Counted from the stretch's first letter, positions 37,921 to 47,920 are shown. The stretch: 64,000 nucleotides of DNA from Anatilimnocola floriformis (GCF_024256385.1 NZ_JAMLFW010000001.1:4526001-4590000), one strand, 5' to 3'. Numbers and translations: made by a program. Notes: a model not told the origin generated them from the sequence alone.

Positions 37921-38376
37921 TCATGGCTGCGCAGTCTCCTTAACGCCAGGAGGTTTAGCTGGATAATCCTTCACGACTGGCTTGATCACCGTGCCGTCCA
38001 TGAGCACCACAAGCCGCAGGTTATCCCGAGGACCGCTTGAGCCCCCCTTTTGAAACACGGCTTCATACTCGACCAGCCAAAACCATTTGCCCTCCACCGC
38101 CGCCGGTGTAAGGTTAGCCGACATGAGATACCATTTGGAATCTTCGTCGTCTTTTACAAGCGACTCTTTCAGGCCAGCTGCCAATGCAATCGCCTTCATA
38201 GCACTCAGCGGCGGGTTTTCATTCCCGGTTTTCCATTGCGGAGACCTTTCCAAAGCCTCAGTCGTCACCGAAACATCGTATTGTTTCGAGAAGGCATAGC
38301 TGTGGAACGTTCTTGCCTCGCAATGAGAAACGCCCCAGATAGCAAGCACTAGTGCGATCGCGAGTGTGCGCATCAT
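37921..38376 (-). CDS. Small exported protein, unknown
   Basis: The ATG at 38376 follows GGAGGAG at good spacing and gives 151 residues. The signal peptide is MMRTLAIALVLAIWGVSHCEA. The mature part has WYLMSANLTPAAVEGKWFWL and LRLVVLMDGTVIKPVVKDYP, suggesting a small beta-rich domain. No family was recognised. It lies inside the segment bounded by inverted tRNA-trailer copies and is divergent from the LRR protein. Confidence 0.7.
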   Translation of the reverse strand: MMRTLAIALVLAIWGVSHCEARTFHSYAFSKQYDVSVTTEALERSPQWKTGNENPPLSAMKAIALAAGLKESLVKDDEDSKWYLMSANLTPAAVEGKWFWLVEYEAVFQKGGSSGPRDNLRLVVLMDGTVIKPVVKDYPAKPPGVKETAQP

Positions 38377-38535
38377 CGGAACTCCTCCATTGATAACTTG
38401 GGTCGATTCAGCACGCACTGTTCGTGTTTAATTCGCCACCGCTATCCAGCGAAACTTTGCCAATCGCAGTTGCTAGTCAAGTATACTTCGACGAGAGGTC
38501 TACCTGCCAACCCACCGCGCGGCCAAGGATCCAAG

Positions 38536-39663
38536 ATGAAGTGGCGCTTAAGCTATCTGCAGTTCAGCCTGCGTTCGTTTTTGATCGTCGCGATTCTTTT
38601 TGGCATGGTCCTGGCCTGGATCGGCAAAGTGCGGCATCGGGTCCAGCAGCGGCGTGTGGTAACCCAGCTTCAATCGCGTGGTGCCGGAGTCGGATATGAC
38701 TACCAGGTTGCCAGCGGATGGGATTCCGCGAAGTGGTCTCCACCAGGCCCCAAAGTTCTGCGGATGTTGTTGGGAGACGATGCGTTTGCCGAGGTGGATA
38801 CCGTTTGCCTCGTGGGGCGTCGGGGGTCCTACCCTTCTACTCCCGATGATCTTGCGTCCTTAGCCGCGTTCCCGCGGTTGCAAGTGCTGCACATCGGCGG
38901 GGCGTCGTTTGGCGACGGGAGCCTGGCCGAAATTGTCCGCCATAAGGAGCTGTTCCGACTTGGGTTCGAGAATACGAAGGTCACTGCCCGCGGGCTGCGC
39001 GACTTGCGACCGCTGGAACGGCTATCGGCGCTTGAACTTTGCGGGCGAGGAATTGACGATGAAGCGCTCGACGCTGTCAGCGAGCTGCAGCATCTGGAAC
39101 GTCTGCAACTGTACCATACGAGCATTTCTTCGGGCGGCTGGGGAAAGCTCGCCGATCTCCGCACGTTGAAAAGCCTCGATATCTATCCAGGGAATGTGAT
39201 CGGTGACAATGAGCTCGCTCACATCTCTCATCTGAGCCAATTGGAAGCGTTGCGACTCTTCCAAGGTGCCGTTTCGGATGACGGCGTGCGGCACCTCGCC
39301 GGCCTGACTCATTTGCGTGAATTACAATTGAATCGAACTCGAGTTAGCGATTACGGGATTGAGATGATCAGCCGTCTACCTCGACTCAAGCGATTGGAGT
39401 TGGATCACACCACGATTACCGACGCGGGCATCACGCACCTAGAGAAAGCTGTTAAAGTCGAGTGGTTGAGAGTGGACGGAACTCAGGTTACAGATGAGGG
39501 GATTGCAAAGCTCAAGTCGTTGCGCGGACTGAAGGAGCTTTGGGTAGGGCCGCATGTTACTAAGGGGGCGGCCGAAAGGCTGCAGCAGCAATTGCCGAAG
39601 TGCAACATCCGCGGCTGGGACTCTGCCGGGCTCGAGCGCTTCTCGTTGCTGAAGAAACCTTAG
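38536..39663 (+). CDS. Membrane-anchored leucine-rich-repeat protein
   Basis: The ATG at 38536, after AAGGAT, is chosen because it opens the typical planctomycete anchor LQFSLRSFLIVAILFGMVLA; the frame upstream is not family-like. The protein has 375 residues. After a linker with VRHRVQQRR, about ten LRR units of 23-24 residues follow (LRDLRPLERLSALELCGRGI, ITHLEKAVKVEWLRVDG), of the RI/cysteine-containing-like type. It is probably a surface protein-interaction module; the partner is unknown. Confidence 0.85.
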   Translation: MKWRLSYLQFSLRSFLIVAILFGMVLAWIGKVRHRVQQRRVVTQLQSRGAGVGYDYQVASGWDSAKWSPPGPKVLRMLLGDDAFAEVDTVCLVGRRGSYPSTPDDLASLAAFPRLQVLHIGGASFGDGSLAEIVRHKELFRLGFENTKVTARGLRDLRPLERLSALELCGRGIDDEALDAVSELQHLERLQLYHTSISSGGWGKLADLRTLKSLDIYPGNVIGDNELAHISHLSQLEALRLFQGAVSDDGVRHLAGLTHLRELQLNRTRVSDYGIEMISRLPRLKRLELDHTTITDAGITHLEKAVKVEWLRVDGTQVTDEGIAKLKSLRGLKELWVGPHVTKGAAERLQQQLPKCNIRGWDSAGLERFSLLKKP

Positions 39664-39726
39664 ATTGCCGGCATTGCTCAGCAATACCGTAAAGGATGAG
39701 ATCGAGGTCCGGAAGCAACAGCTAAT

Positions 39727-39757
39727 AAAAAAAGCGACCCACAAGGAGTCGCTTTTT
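39727..39757. terminator. Inverted copy of the tRNA-Val terminator
   Basis: AGCGACCC/GGAGTCGCT with flanking A- and T-runs is nearly the reverse complement of the terminator at 37442-37472. It lies 63 bases past the LRR gene stop and probably ends that transcript too. It is part of the larger inverted duplication ending at 39848. Confidence 0.75.
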
Positions 39758-39848
39758 AGTCATTCTGAAATCAGCACTTCGCAGCCTGATTCAGGGTCGC
39801 GCACTTTCCACCGCACAGAATGCAGCGGAAAGTAGTGGGCGGCACAGG
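39758..39848 (-). pseudogene. tRNA-Val 3' end and trailer, decayed inverted copy
   Basis: Read on the minus strand, this matches the last 13 bases of tRNA-Val (CCTGTGCCGCCCA at 39836-39848) and then the trailer, with only scattered differences through to the terminator. The T loop and everything 5' of it are lost or degenerate. It is a remnant of a second tRNA cassette or of a rearrangement. Confidence 0.65.
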
Positions 39849-39899
39849 CTCAATTACAAACGACGCAACCGTAGACTGTGAAACGCTTTCCCACATTGG

Positions 39900-42800
39900 C
39901 TAAATGCCAAAACCATGGTCGAAGAGATTTCCGACAACCTTCGTCAGGGCTATTTGCTTAATGCGGAGCGTGTATTCAAGCTCGTAACTTCCCACGCCCC
40001 AGATCATCAGCAAATACTTGCCGGCTTTTGGTGCGGTGTAGGCAAAGGGAAGGCTTAGGTTATTCGACGAGCCGACCGGGCCATTGGGATGAGTCGGATC
40101 GAGCAACAGCCAACGGCCGGCGTTCGGCGATAACAGGGCAGTTGTCTCGACATAGACTCGCTCGTCGGCGTCCAGATCAATATTGAAGAGATTATATCCC
40201 GGCGAAGGCGACAGCTTGCCGCTGACGAGAGTATCCAGCTGAATGGGAGTCGCCAGCGCTGGGTCGGATATCAAGGCAGATGTGGTTAGCGGAGCACTCA
40301 GTGCTGATCCCTTCAGCGCCAAGTAATGTCGGCCCGTTTGCGTGAAGGTGGTAACCTGCGGTGCATTGGTCCCTCCGGAAATAGACGACGTGCCATCGGG
40401 CATTCGCAGGGAGAGGTTGCCGATAAAGCTAGGCGTTGCATACAACCGTTGATCGCCGACGGTGACATCCAAGGGCCAGATGAGCGTTTCGTATGACTGA
40501 TCGAGCGTGACGGTGAACGGCGCACCGACGGTGATCGGCGGGAGATTTTCCGCATTGATCAGCCGAAATGAATAAGGCGTAGCGGAAAGTCCGCCCCTTA
40601 GTTCGAGGCGATAGTTCCCGCTAAACGGCAACGACAACCAGCCGTCCTGATTAATGCTCGATGTGACGACAACATTACCGGGGCCATACAACCGAGTTGA
40701 ACCAGGGAACGTCGAACGTTCGAGTAGATCCAGATAAACCTGCTGTCCTGCATTGGCAGTAAATTCGACATTCGCCGCCAGGTTCTCTGGAATCGTGCCG
40801 TTGTACGTTTGATCCAGGCCGCTGCTGATCACCGGCGTTTGAACAATCGAGTTTACTTGAAAACTGTAATTGATTACGCCCGCTGGGGCGCGCAACGCGA
40901 GCAGATAGTCGCCGGTCTCCGTCAGGGTGACGGTTTGATCGCCAGTGGCAAAGGCAACGTCAAATACCTTTGTCCCTTGTGGACCGTAAAGTAGCCAGCG
41001 CGCGTTGGAGGTAGCGCCGCTCAAGGATTGCGAGTCGAAATTGAATCGCTGACCTGCTGTTGCCGCCAAGTGGAAGAAGCGTGCGTCGACGGCCGTCGTG
41101 TTGCCAGTGACAAGAGTACCGAGCGGCAGCTGGGTCTGAGCACTGGGATCAAGCAGATAGAACTGGTACGAGACAGGCGATGACGATGTCACCCGCACGC
41201 GATATGTTCCTGTTTCCGGCAACAGGTAGCTGTAATCTCCCGCGATGGCCAAGGTCGTATCGTCAGGTTTGATGAGCGTGATGGTCACGGTGCTATTTAC
41301 CGGGTCGAGTTGAATCCGTTGACCGCGCGCACCGGTGAAGGTGTATTCATCAAGCTCAGTTTGGTCTTCGATTCGCCCCGACGCCAAAGAACCAATCGCG
41401 ATGGGTAGAGTGTTGACATCGGGAGTGCGAATGCGAAGGTCGTAGTTAAAGGCAGTCGCCCCACCTTCAGCGACGAGGTAATGCACGCCAGCGTCACCCG
41501 CCGAGGCGCTAAAGTCGTTGTCGACAGTCGCGATCGTGAAGCCGCCGTTCTGGCCGTTGGGGCGATAAACCTGTAGCCGACTTTCAAAGCGCATCGCCGC
41601 TGTCGCGTTGCTGTCGATAAACAGTTTTTGAGACTCGCCGGCCTCGAACCGCCAGATGGCGGCCTGGCGGTCGCCGGCAATGCTGCCCGTAAAGTTGGTG
41701 TCGAGTTGCACAAGGGGCGCATTACGGACATCGACCACGCGGAAATGAAATGTGCCGACATTATCGGACAGAATCAACGCATAGCTGCCGGTTCGCGGCA
41801 CTGCGTACATGAATTTTTTACCGGTGGTCAACGAACTAATGGCTGGTCTGAAGTCGCTCATTTCGCCAGTCGTCTGATCGATGATGCGAAACCGCGCTTC
41901 ATTTCCTAGCGGATCCATTCCGTCAAAGTACAACAGCTGCCCTTCTTCGGCGGAGAAACTGAAGATCTTGTGTTCACCCTCACTGGCCAGCGTGACGGTT
42001 TGCGGCAAATCAAAGACCAGCGGTGTGGCTGGCGATGTCGAATTCAGCGGCGTGGCGACGAAGCTAAAGGTTTTCGTTGAGCTGCTTATATTCTTGAAAT
42101 AGAGGTACTGTTCGCCTGTCTTGCGGATGTTAAGAACCAGCGGGGTGTTGGGACCAGAGTAATTGACAGGTACTCCTTCACCAAATCCAACTTGGACGGA
42201 GTTGTAGGGGAATGCCGAAACATAATCGACGAAAAACTTCTGTCCAGCTTGGGCTGGAAACCGGAAAAGTTTGCCCTCTTTCGCATTCAAGGTTACTGAG
42301 GCGGTCGTGCCAAAGGGAAAGATTTCCGCATGCTGCATCAGCTCTGTTTTTATCGTCAGCGGCGTAGATGCGCTCGTGAGTTGTTCGATCAGGATGTAAT
42401 GTTGCTGCGAAGAAGTGAACTCCATGATCCAGCGGTCGTCATCGGTCGTGTAAGGAAAGTCGACTGCTTGTTCTCGGTAGACCCGCACCGTGGCATCGGG
42501 TTCTTGGTACGTTTCGCGTAGTGAATCGATCTGTAGGCGATCGCCGATCTCCGCATCTACACGGCGAGCCAAGGTGCGAAACCCAGTGAGCGTGCCGCTG
42601 ATCGTATCTTCGGGGGAAAGCAGCGGAACCGTTGAGAGGTCGACAATCCGAATCGCATAGCCGCCGGCGGAACCGGGGTTGGTGAGTACGATCTGGTGAT
42701 TGCCGGACTGCGTCAGAGTAATGATGTTCGAATCTTTGGTATTGGGCGACCTGGTCAACGAAGTTAACTGTCCATTCGGTTCGCGCAATTGCACTTCAAC

Positions 42801-45239
42801 CGTGGTCGAGGCCATTGGATCGATTAGCCAATCGACAAAGATGGGCGTCCCTGCCGATGCCGTGAACGGAATGCTGGTCGACTGGCGAAAGCCCAGTGAT
42901 CCTACGTACTCCAAGTCGAAACCGCTCGCCGTTACGCTGCCTGCCAGCGACAAACCAACCGTGTAACTATAGAGATGAGTCTCCGGGGTAGCGGCATTTC
43001 TGCTGATCCGCAGTAGTCCGTTGCCGGTTTCCGCCAATCCGTAGCTTAATGGGGCGGTCGGCGACAATAACTGGCCTGACGCCCCTGTCACATCGACCAC
43101 GAAAACATCGGCATTGCCCGGCGTGAGTTTCAACCGTTGGCCAGCGACCATCGGAATGCGAAAAAAGTCGGGTTCTGCCGCAGAGACCGTGCCATTGAGC
43201 AACATTCCATTCGTCAACACAGGCAGGTTTTCGGCATCTAGCACGCGGAAGCTAATGGTGCCGGGCGCGGCCCCTTTCACAACCAGTTTCCAAGCGCCGG
43301 CCTGATCGAGCACGATCGGTTGCTCTTGAGGAACCGGCAGCACCTCGCCCAATGGATTCATCAAGGTGATCTCTTCGCCGTTCTGCAACAACGAATCGAT
43401 GATGATCTGCTGATTGCGTGCACCGGTGAACGAATACTCGTGTCGCTCGGCAAAAGTGTTCATCGTGACTGTCAGCGTCGAACCCAGCGTCAGTGCGTGA
43501 GCGACAACGTCAGGCGTGCGAACGGCGAAATCATAATTGGTTATTGCCGTACTGTTATCTGGCGGAGAATGGATCAAGTAATACCGACCGCCGACAGGCA
43601 GCGTTAGTTCGTAGTCCCCCGCGACTAGATTCGCAAAGCCGATCGTCGTGCTGTCTGCACTCATCAGCTGCCATGTCCCAGTTCGTTCGCCGGGCGGCAG
43701 CAAATTGTCGATAACGATTCGACTGCCGGCCAAGCCTTCGATCGCGTAGACCTGCGGGCCCAATTGATAATCAAACACTCCCCAGCGTCGGTCGCCAGGT
43801 TGCAGCAACTCGACAGTTTCCAGGTTATGCACTGCAAAGGCAAAATCGCCCGGACCCTTCGCCGTCAGCTGCAGTTGATATTCTCCAGACAGCGGCGAAT
43901 CGATCGGATAAAAAGGACCGGCCAAACTGGTCGGCGTACCGGCAATGACGACGTCAAACTTGTTGACGAGGCGAATCGTCGGCGCCGGAGTAGGAACCCG
44001 TATCGGCACCACAAGAAAATCTTCGTTGGCCTGCGCAGCAAATTTCGCGAAGTACTGCTCACTAGTGTCGGTCAGCGTGCCGCTGAAAATGCCGAACTTG
44101 GCCATGTCTGTGGTGACGGTACCGCGCGCCACAGCAAATAAATCCAATGGCTGATCTGCCGGCAATTCGAACTCGATCTTGAGCCACGGACTGGTCTCTT
44201 GTGGTGCTAACTGACCGCTCGTCGGCACGCCGGCAAAACTCCAATACACTTCGCCTCCTGCGGTACCAGAGGCGTTCGTAGAGGTGACTCCCGCAAGGCG
44301 TGGAAATGAGATGCTTGCCGGATTCAAGGTCGACGTCGACTTGTTCACCACACGTGCTTCCGCCGAGAACCGCCCGGTAGCTGCCTGGTAGGAGATGTTG
44401 GCCAGTTCAACATTCAGATCGGGAAGGACGATCAGCGAACTCGTATTGATCTCCGTACCCGGCGTTAGCGGCTGTGGACGATCGGGCCCAGGCGCTAGTG
44501 GCACACCGGTCACATCGAGCTTGTTGCTCCATGGAATTACCGTGACCCGCGTGCCGCTGTCGCTGTCTGGGTTTAACAATTGAAATCGGAGTTCCAGAGT
44601 GTCGGTTGCGTTGAACTGCGACAGATCCAACGTCAAGAAAGTTCCATCCCACTGCACCAGACCGGAATGCAACTCCGCCTCGGTTCCCGCCAAGGAAAAT
44701 AGCGCGCCGCCACGCGTTCCGGAATTAATCAGCGTTTCGCCAGTGCGTGGATCGATCAGGTAAGCCAGAAATACATCCTCCGTGGCGGAGAATTGATCGC
44801 TGAGATCAAAGTGCGGCTCCACCTTGAATTGATACAATCGGTTCCCCGCTGTAACTCCCCCTGTAGTAATCGTGATTGAGTATTCCTGCAGCAACGCACC
44901 CGACTTCTCGATCAGCTGCGAGGTCGGATAAGCCTGCGCGGTATTGAGCAGGTTGATCACCGGAATTACATCGAATGCCGAAACTGTGCCGTTGCCGTTG
45001 AGATCCAAATAGGGCGAGTCGGCTGGCTTCGACAGCGGCAGCGCATGGACGCCGTTTTGATTCAATTCGTTGATGATGGCGATCGCATCAAAAGCCGTGA
45101 CCATCCGATCATTATTAATATCCAACGAATCGACGGGATTGCGCCAGTCGGCGGCGAGAAGTTGTCGATCTTCAAGCGACTCTAAGAAAAGACGACGAAA
45201 GCGCGGTCGCGCTGGCAAGCGAGGGGTGGGAAATGGCAT
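39900..45239 (-). CDS. Giant exported protein: N-terminal dockerin-like module plus PPC-type repeats
   Basis: The protein has 1779 residues. After a basic start and LFLESLEDRQLLAADW (the planctomycete surface-protein motif), two Ca-binding dockerin-like units appear at about 38-80: DINNDRMVTAFDAIAIINEL and DLNGNGTVSAFDVIPVINLL. A cadherin/cohesin-like region follows, to about 400. Then a long array of beta domains of the bacterial pre-peptidase C-terminal (PPC) kind recurs: HEYSFTGARNQQIIIDS, DFFRIPMVAGQRLKLTP, KIFSFSAEEGQLLYFDG, DEYTFTGARGQRIQLDP, NLFNIDLDADERVYVET. It is a likely cell-surface or matrix protein. No enzyme domain was seen. Confidence 0.85.
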   Translation of the reverse strand: MPFPTPRLPARPRFRRLFLESLEDRQLLAADWRNPVDSLDINNDRMVTAFDAIAIINELNQNGVHALPLSKPADSPYLDLNGNGTVSAFDVIPVINLLNTAQAYPTSQLIEKSGALLQEYSITITTGGVTAGNRLYQFKVEPHFDLSDQFSATEDVFLAYLIDPRTGETLINSGTRGGALFSLAGTEAELHSGLVQWDGTFLTLDLSQFNATDTLELRFQLLNPDSDSGTRVTVIPWSNKLDVTGVPLAPGPDRPQPLTPGTEINTSSLIVLPDLNVELANISYQAATGRFSAEARVVNKSTSTLNPASISFPRLAGVTSTNASGTAGGEVYWSFAGVPTSGQLAPQETSPWLKIEFELPADQPLDLFAVARGTVTTDMAKFGIFSGTLTDTSEQYFAKFAAQANEDFLVVPIRVPTPAPTIRLVNKFDVVIAGTPTSLAGPFYPIDSPLSGEYQLQLTAKGPGDFAFAVHNLETVELLQPGDRRWGVFDYQLGPQVYAIEGLAGSRIVIDNLLPPGERTGTWQLMSADSTTIGFANLVAGDYELTLPVGGRYYLIHSPPDNSTAITNYDFAVRTPDVVAHALTLGSTLTVTMNTFAERHEYSFTGARNQQIIIDSLLQNGEEITLMNPLGEVLPVPQEQPIVLDQAGAWKLVVKGAAPGTISFRVLDAENLPVLTNGMLLNGTVSAAEPDFFRIPMVAGQRLKLTPGNADVFVVDVTGASGQLLSPTAPLSYGLAETGNGLLRISRNAATPETHLYSYTVGLSLAGSVTASGFDLEYVGSLGFRQSTSIPFTASAGTPIFVDWLIDPMASTTVEVQLREPNGQLTSLTRSPNTKDSNIITLTQSGNHQIVLTNPGSAGGYAIRIVDLSTVPLLSPEDTISGTLTGFRTLARRVDAEIGDRLQIDSLRETYQEPDATVRVYREQAVDFPYTTDDDRWIMEFTSSQQHYILIEQLTSASTPLTIKTELMQHAEIFPFGTTASVTLNAKEGKLFRFPAQAGQKFFVDYVSAFPYNSVQVGFGEGVPVNYSGPNTPLVLNIRKTGEQYLYFKNISSSTKTFSFVATPLNSTSPATPLVFDLPQTVTLASEGEHKIFSFSAEEGQLLYFDGMDPLGNEARFRIIDQTTGEMSDFRPAISSLTTGKKFMYAVPRTGSYALILSDNVGTFHFRVVDVRNAPLVQLDTNFTGSIAGDRQAAIWRFEAGESQKLFIDSNATAAMRFESRLQVYRPNGQNGGFTIATVDNDFSASAGDAGVHYLVAEGGATAFNYDLRIRTPDVNTLPIAIGSLASGRIEDQTELDEYTFTGARGQRIQLDPVNSTVTITLIKPDDTTLAIAGDYSYLLPETGTYRVRVTSSSPVSYQFYLLDPSAQTQLPLGTLVTGNTTAVDARFFHLAATAGQRFNFDSQSLSGATSNARWLLYGPQGTKVFDVAFATGDQTVTLTETGDYLLALRAPAGVINYSFQVNSIVQTPVISSGLDQTYNGTIPENLAANVEFTANAGQQVYLDLLERSTFPGSTRLYGPGNVVVTSSINQDGWLSLPFSGNYRLELRGGLSATPYSFRLINAENLPPITVGAPFTVTLDQSYETLIWPLDVTVGDQRLYATPSFIGNLSLRMPDGTSSISGGTNAPQVTTFTQTGRHYLALKGSALSAPLTTSALISDPALATPIQLDTLVSGKLSPSPGYNLFNIDLDADERVYVETTALLSPNAGRWLLLDPTHPNGPVGSSNNLSLPFAYTAPKAGKYLLMIWGVGSYELEYTLRIKQIALTKVVGNLFDHGFGI

Positions 45240-45398
45240 GGAGGATGAGGGGCATGAGAGAAAAGCAGACAGCCGGCAGGCCGGGGACTATTCTGCCATG
45301 CCAATAGCGGCCAAGCCACTACTAAATAAATGCAGGAAATATCACGATTCCCGCGGAAGAGGCAGCGTCACTGTGTGTCACCAGAGCCACTCCAAATC

Positions 45399-46883
45399 TC
45401 ATGTGCCACAGAAGGTTTGATAATTACATTCGCTCTCTGGCGGCGGTTCTCGATACGGCGCGGACGCGGCCACTTCATCAAACGGGTGTTGCAGCACTTC
45501 CAGCAATCGTTGTAGTGGCAACAAATCGTCTGATTCCTCGGCGGCAGTCAGCGCCTCCTCGACTCGGTGATTGCGAGGAATGTAAGCCGGATTGACGCTC
45601 TGCATTGCCGCATAGATTGCGGCGCGTGGTTCGGTTTCACGACTCAAGCGTTCCTGCCATTGCGCATACAACTCTGCAAAAGCGGGCTCGGAGTAATTTT
45701 CGCCGGTGGGCATGACGCCCATCGAAAGATCGCGCCAGGTGTTGGTGTAGTCAGCGCCGGTTTGTTGCATCCAGTCGAGTAGCGATTGCAAGAGTTCTAG
45801 GTCATCTGCCTCCTGCGTCTGCAGGCCCAATTTGCGTCGCATGGCAGCGAGCCAGTGGCGCTCGAAAACGGCCGGAGACTCGCGCAGGATTTCTGTCGCA
45901 ATGGCGATGGCCTGATCGGAGTCTGTAGCGAACAGCGGCAAGAGTGTTTCGGCAAAGCGGGCTAGGTTCCAGATGGCGATCTGGGGTTGATTGCCGTAGG
46001 CGTAACGGCCCGCATGATCGATCGAGCTAAAGACCGTGCCCGGATCGTAGGAGTTCATGAAGGCACACGGGCCGTAGTCAATCGTCTCGCCCGAGATGGC
46101 CATGTTGTCGGTGTTCATCACGCCGTGGATAAAACCGACGGCTTGCCATTTGGCGATGAGGGAGGCCTGGCGATCGATCACGGCTCGCAAAAACTCTCGG
46201 TACTTGTCGGGAGTGTTTGCAATCTCGGGGTAATGCCGCTGGATCGCGTAGTCGGCCAAGAGTTGCAGGCTCGCCTGGTCCCGCGTCGCGGCCACGTATT
46301 GAAAAGTTCCGACTCGAATGTGACTCGCGGCAACGCGAACCAGAATCGCGCCTTTGCGAACCAATTGGCGGTAGACTGGCTCACCGGTGGTGACGACCGC
46401 CAGGCTCTGCGTGGTGGGAATTCCGAGCGCGACCATGGCTTCGCTGATCACATATTCGCGCAGCATCGGCCCGAGCGCTGCTCGTCCGTCACCGCCGCGC
46501 GAGAACTTCGTTCGTCCGGCGCCTTTCAGTTGAATGTCAACCAAGTCACCGGCCGGCGTGCGATGTTCGCAGAGTAAAATGGCCCGGCCGTCGCCGAGCA
46601 TCGTGAAGCCGCCGAACTGATGGCCGGCGTAGGCCTGCGCAATCGGCTGGAAGTTGCTGGGCAACTGGTTGCCTGCGAAGAGTGTCGCCAGCGTTTCTGG
46701 TGTGGCCCCAGCCAAGTTGAGCCCGAGGCGTTCGGCAAGCCGGTGGTTCAAAATGGAAACGTGCGGGTCTCTTACCGGCACTGGCCGACTCGCGGCAAAG
46801 AGAGTTGCCGGCAGCTGCGCATAGGTATGTTCAATCTGCCAACCGAGATCAGAATTCGCCGCAGGCGGGATCAACGTAGACAT
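45399..46883 (-). CDS. selO: SelO/YdiU-type protein adenylyltransferase
   Basis: The protein has 494 residues, typical for the family. Pseudokinase-fold signatures are PIAQAYAGHQFGGFTMLGDG, QLKGAGRTKFSRGGDGRAAL, LREYVISEAMVALGIPTT and VMNTDNMAISGETIDYGPCAF. The C-terminus ends ...CNYQTFCGT; the Cys near the end corresponds to the position occupied by selenocysteine in some homologues. SelO transfers AMP to proteins and is linked to redox stress. The gene stands alone. Confidence 0.95.
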   Translation of the reverse strand: MSTLIPPAANSDLGWQIEHTYAQLPATLFAASRPVPVRDPHVSILNHRLAERLGLNLAGATPETLATLFAGNQLPSNFQPIAQAYAGHQFGGFTMLGDGRAILLCEHRTPAGDLVDIQLKGAGRTKFSRGGDGRAALGPMLREYVISEAMVALGIPTTQSLAVVTTGEPVYRQLVRKGAILVRVAASHIRVGTFQYVAATRDQASLQLLADYAIQRHYPEIANTPDKYREFLRAVIDRQASLIAKWQAVGFIHGVMNTDNMAISGETIDYGPCAFMNSYDPGTVFSSIDHAGRYAYGNQPQIAIWNLARFAETLLPLFATDSDQAIAIATEILRESPAVFERHWLAAMRRKLGLQTQEADDLELLQSLLDWMQQTGADYTNTWRDLSMGVMPTGENYSEPAFAELYAQWQERLSRETEPRAAIYAAMQSVNPAYIPRNHRVEEALTAAEESDDLLPLQRLLEVLQHPFDEVAASAPYREPPPESECNYQTFCGT

Positions 46884-46997
46884 GTCACTCCTGTTTCACT
46901 AGTTCTCGAATTGTAGACGCTTACTCGAATCGAGAAGTTGCGGCTCAGCGCGTTTTTTGTTTCTGGCGGCTATAGTGTCTGTTCCAACGAGAGGCTG

Positions 46998-47570
46998 ATG
47001 AAAGTGATGCTTGAATTGATGTCGCCCCGGTTGCGTCTGCGTCGGCTAAAACCCGACGATGCGCAGGCAATCTACGCGTACCGATCGCTGCCGGAGGTCG
47101 CTCGTTATCAGTCGTGGGGCTCGTATACGCTCGATGATGCTGCGCGACTGGTAGCCGATCAGCAAATCATCACGCCAGATACGCCTGGCACTTGGATCCA
47201 GCTGCTACTGACGAGCCAAGCGGATGAGCAGGCCGTCGTTGGAGACTGCGGGATTCACTTTCTCGCTGGCGATGGCCAGCAAGTTGAACTGGGGATCACG
47301 CTGTCGCCCCGTTACCAAGGCCAAGGCCTGGCAGCCGAGGCAATCGCGAGCGTGCTGCAATACGTCTTCGGTGTCTTGGGCAAGCATCGCGCTCATGCAG
47401 TGACGGACGCTGAGAATCAAGCCGCAGCGGGCCTGTTTCGGCGTCTGGGTTTTCGGCAGGAGGCGCACTTCATTGAGAACGTTTGGTACAAGGGAGCGTG
47501 GGGGAGCGAGTTTGTGTTTGCGCTGCTACGGCGCGAGTGGCAAGCAAGACTGCCGTCGAGAAAAAACTAA
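46998..47570 (+). CDS. GNAT N-acetyltransferase, RimJ/RimL type
   Basis: The ATG at 46998 follows GAGAGG and gives 190 residues. LMSPRLRLRRLKPDDAQAIY opens the domain, ELGITLSPRYQGQGLAAEA is the acetyl-CoA pyrophosphate loop (Q-G-Q-G-L-A), and ENQAAAGLFRRLGFRQEAHF is the family's C-terminal motif. It probably acetylates an amino group on a protein or small molecule. Its stop overlaps the next gene's start by one base (TAATG), so the two are translationally coupled. Confidence 0.9.
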   Translation: MKVMLELMSPRLRLRRLKPDDAQAIYAYRSLPEVARYQSWGSYTLDDAARLVADQQIITPDTPGTWIQLLLTSQADEQAVVGDCGIHFLAGDGQQVELGITLSPRYQGQGLAAEAIASVLQYVFGVLGKHRAHAVTDAENQAAAGLFRRLGFRQEAHFIENVWYKGAWGSEFVFALLRREWQARLPSRKN

Positions 47571-47914
47571 TGGACCCAGTCGCGATTATCGTCGGCGCGA
47601 GTTGGTCGCTCGCGGGGCTGTTGTGCATCGGCCTCGCCATTCCGCTCGTTTACAAACGGGTGCCGCGGAATGCGTTTTACGGGGTTCGTTTTCCCGAATC
47701 TTTTCAATCAGACGAAGCGTGGTTTGCCATCAATCGATACGGCGGGAAACGGCTGATCATCTGGTCAATCCCGACCATTTCCAGCGGAATCGTCTCGTTC
47801 TTTCTGCCACTCCAAGCTAACCCGAGCCTTGCGCTGGCACTCGCCTTTCTGCCGCTCGTCTTTGTGTTGATCCCGGCTTGGGAATCGTGGCGGTTTGCCC
47901 GGCAGTATCGGTAG
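47570..47914 (+). CDS. SdpI-family membrane protein
   Basis: The protein has 114 residues. Three hydrophobic segments flank RNAFYGVRFPESFQSDEAWF and AINRYGGKRLI, the conserved 'YGVR-P-----DE-W---N--G' motif of the SdpI family. SdpI itself is an immunity protein against a toxin; most family members are uncharacterised. It is coupled to the acetyltransferase gene and convergent with the GTPase at 47921. Confidence 0.85.
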   Translation: MDPVAIIVGASWSLAGLLCIGLAIPLVYKRVPRNAFYGVRFPESFQSDEAWFAINRYGGKRLIIWSIPTISSGIVSFFLPLQANPSLALALAFLPLVFVLIPAWESWRFARQYR

Positions 47915-47920
47915 CAGGCA

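Noticed and set aside
37288-39848. Integrative element attached to tRNA-Val
   Set aside because: The duplicated tRNA end is inverted rather than direct, and there is no integrase or mobility gene between the copies.
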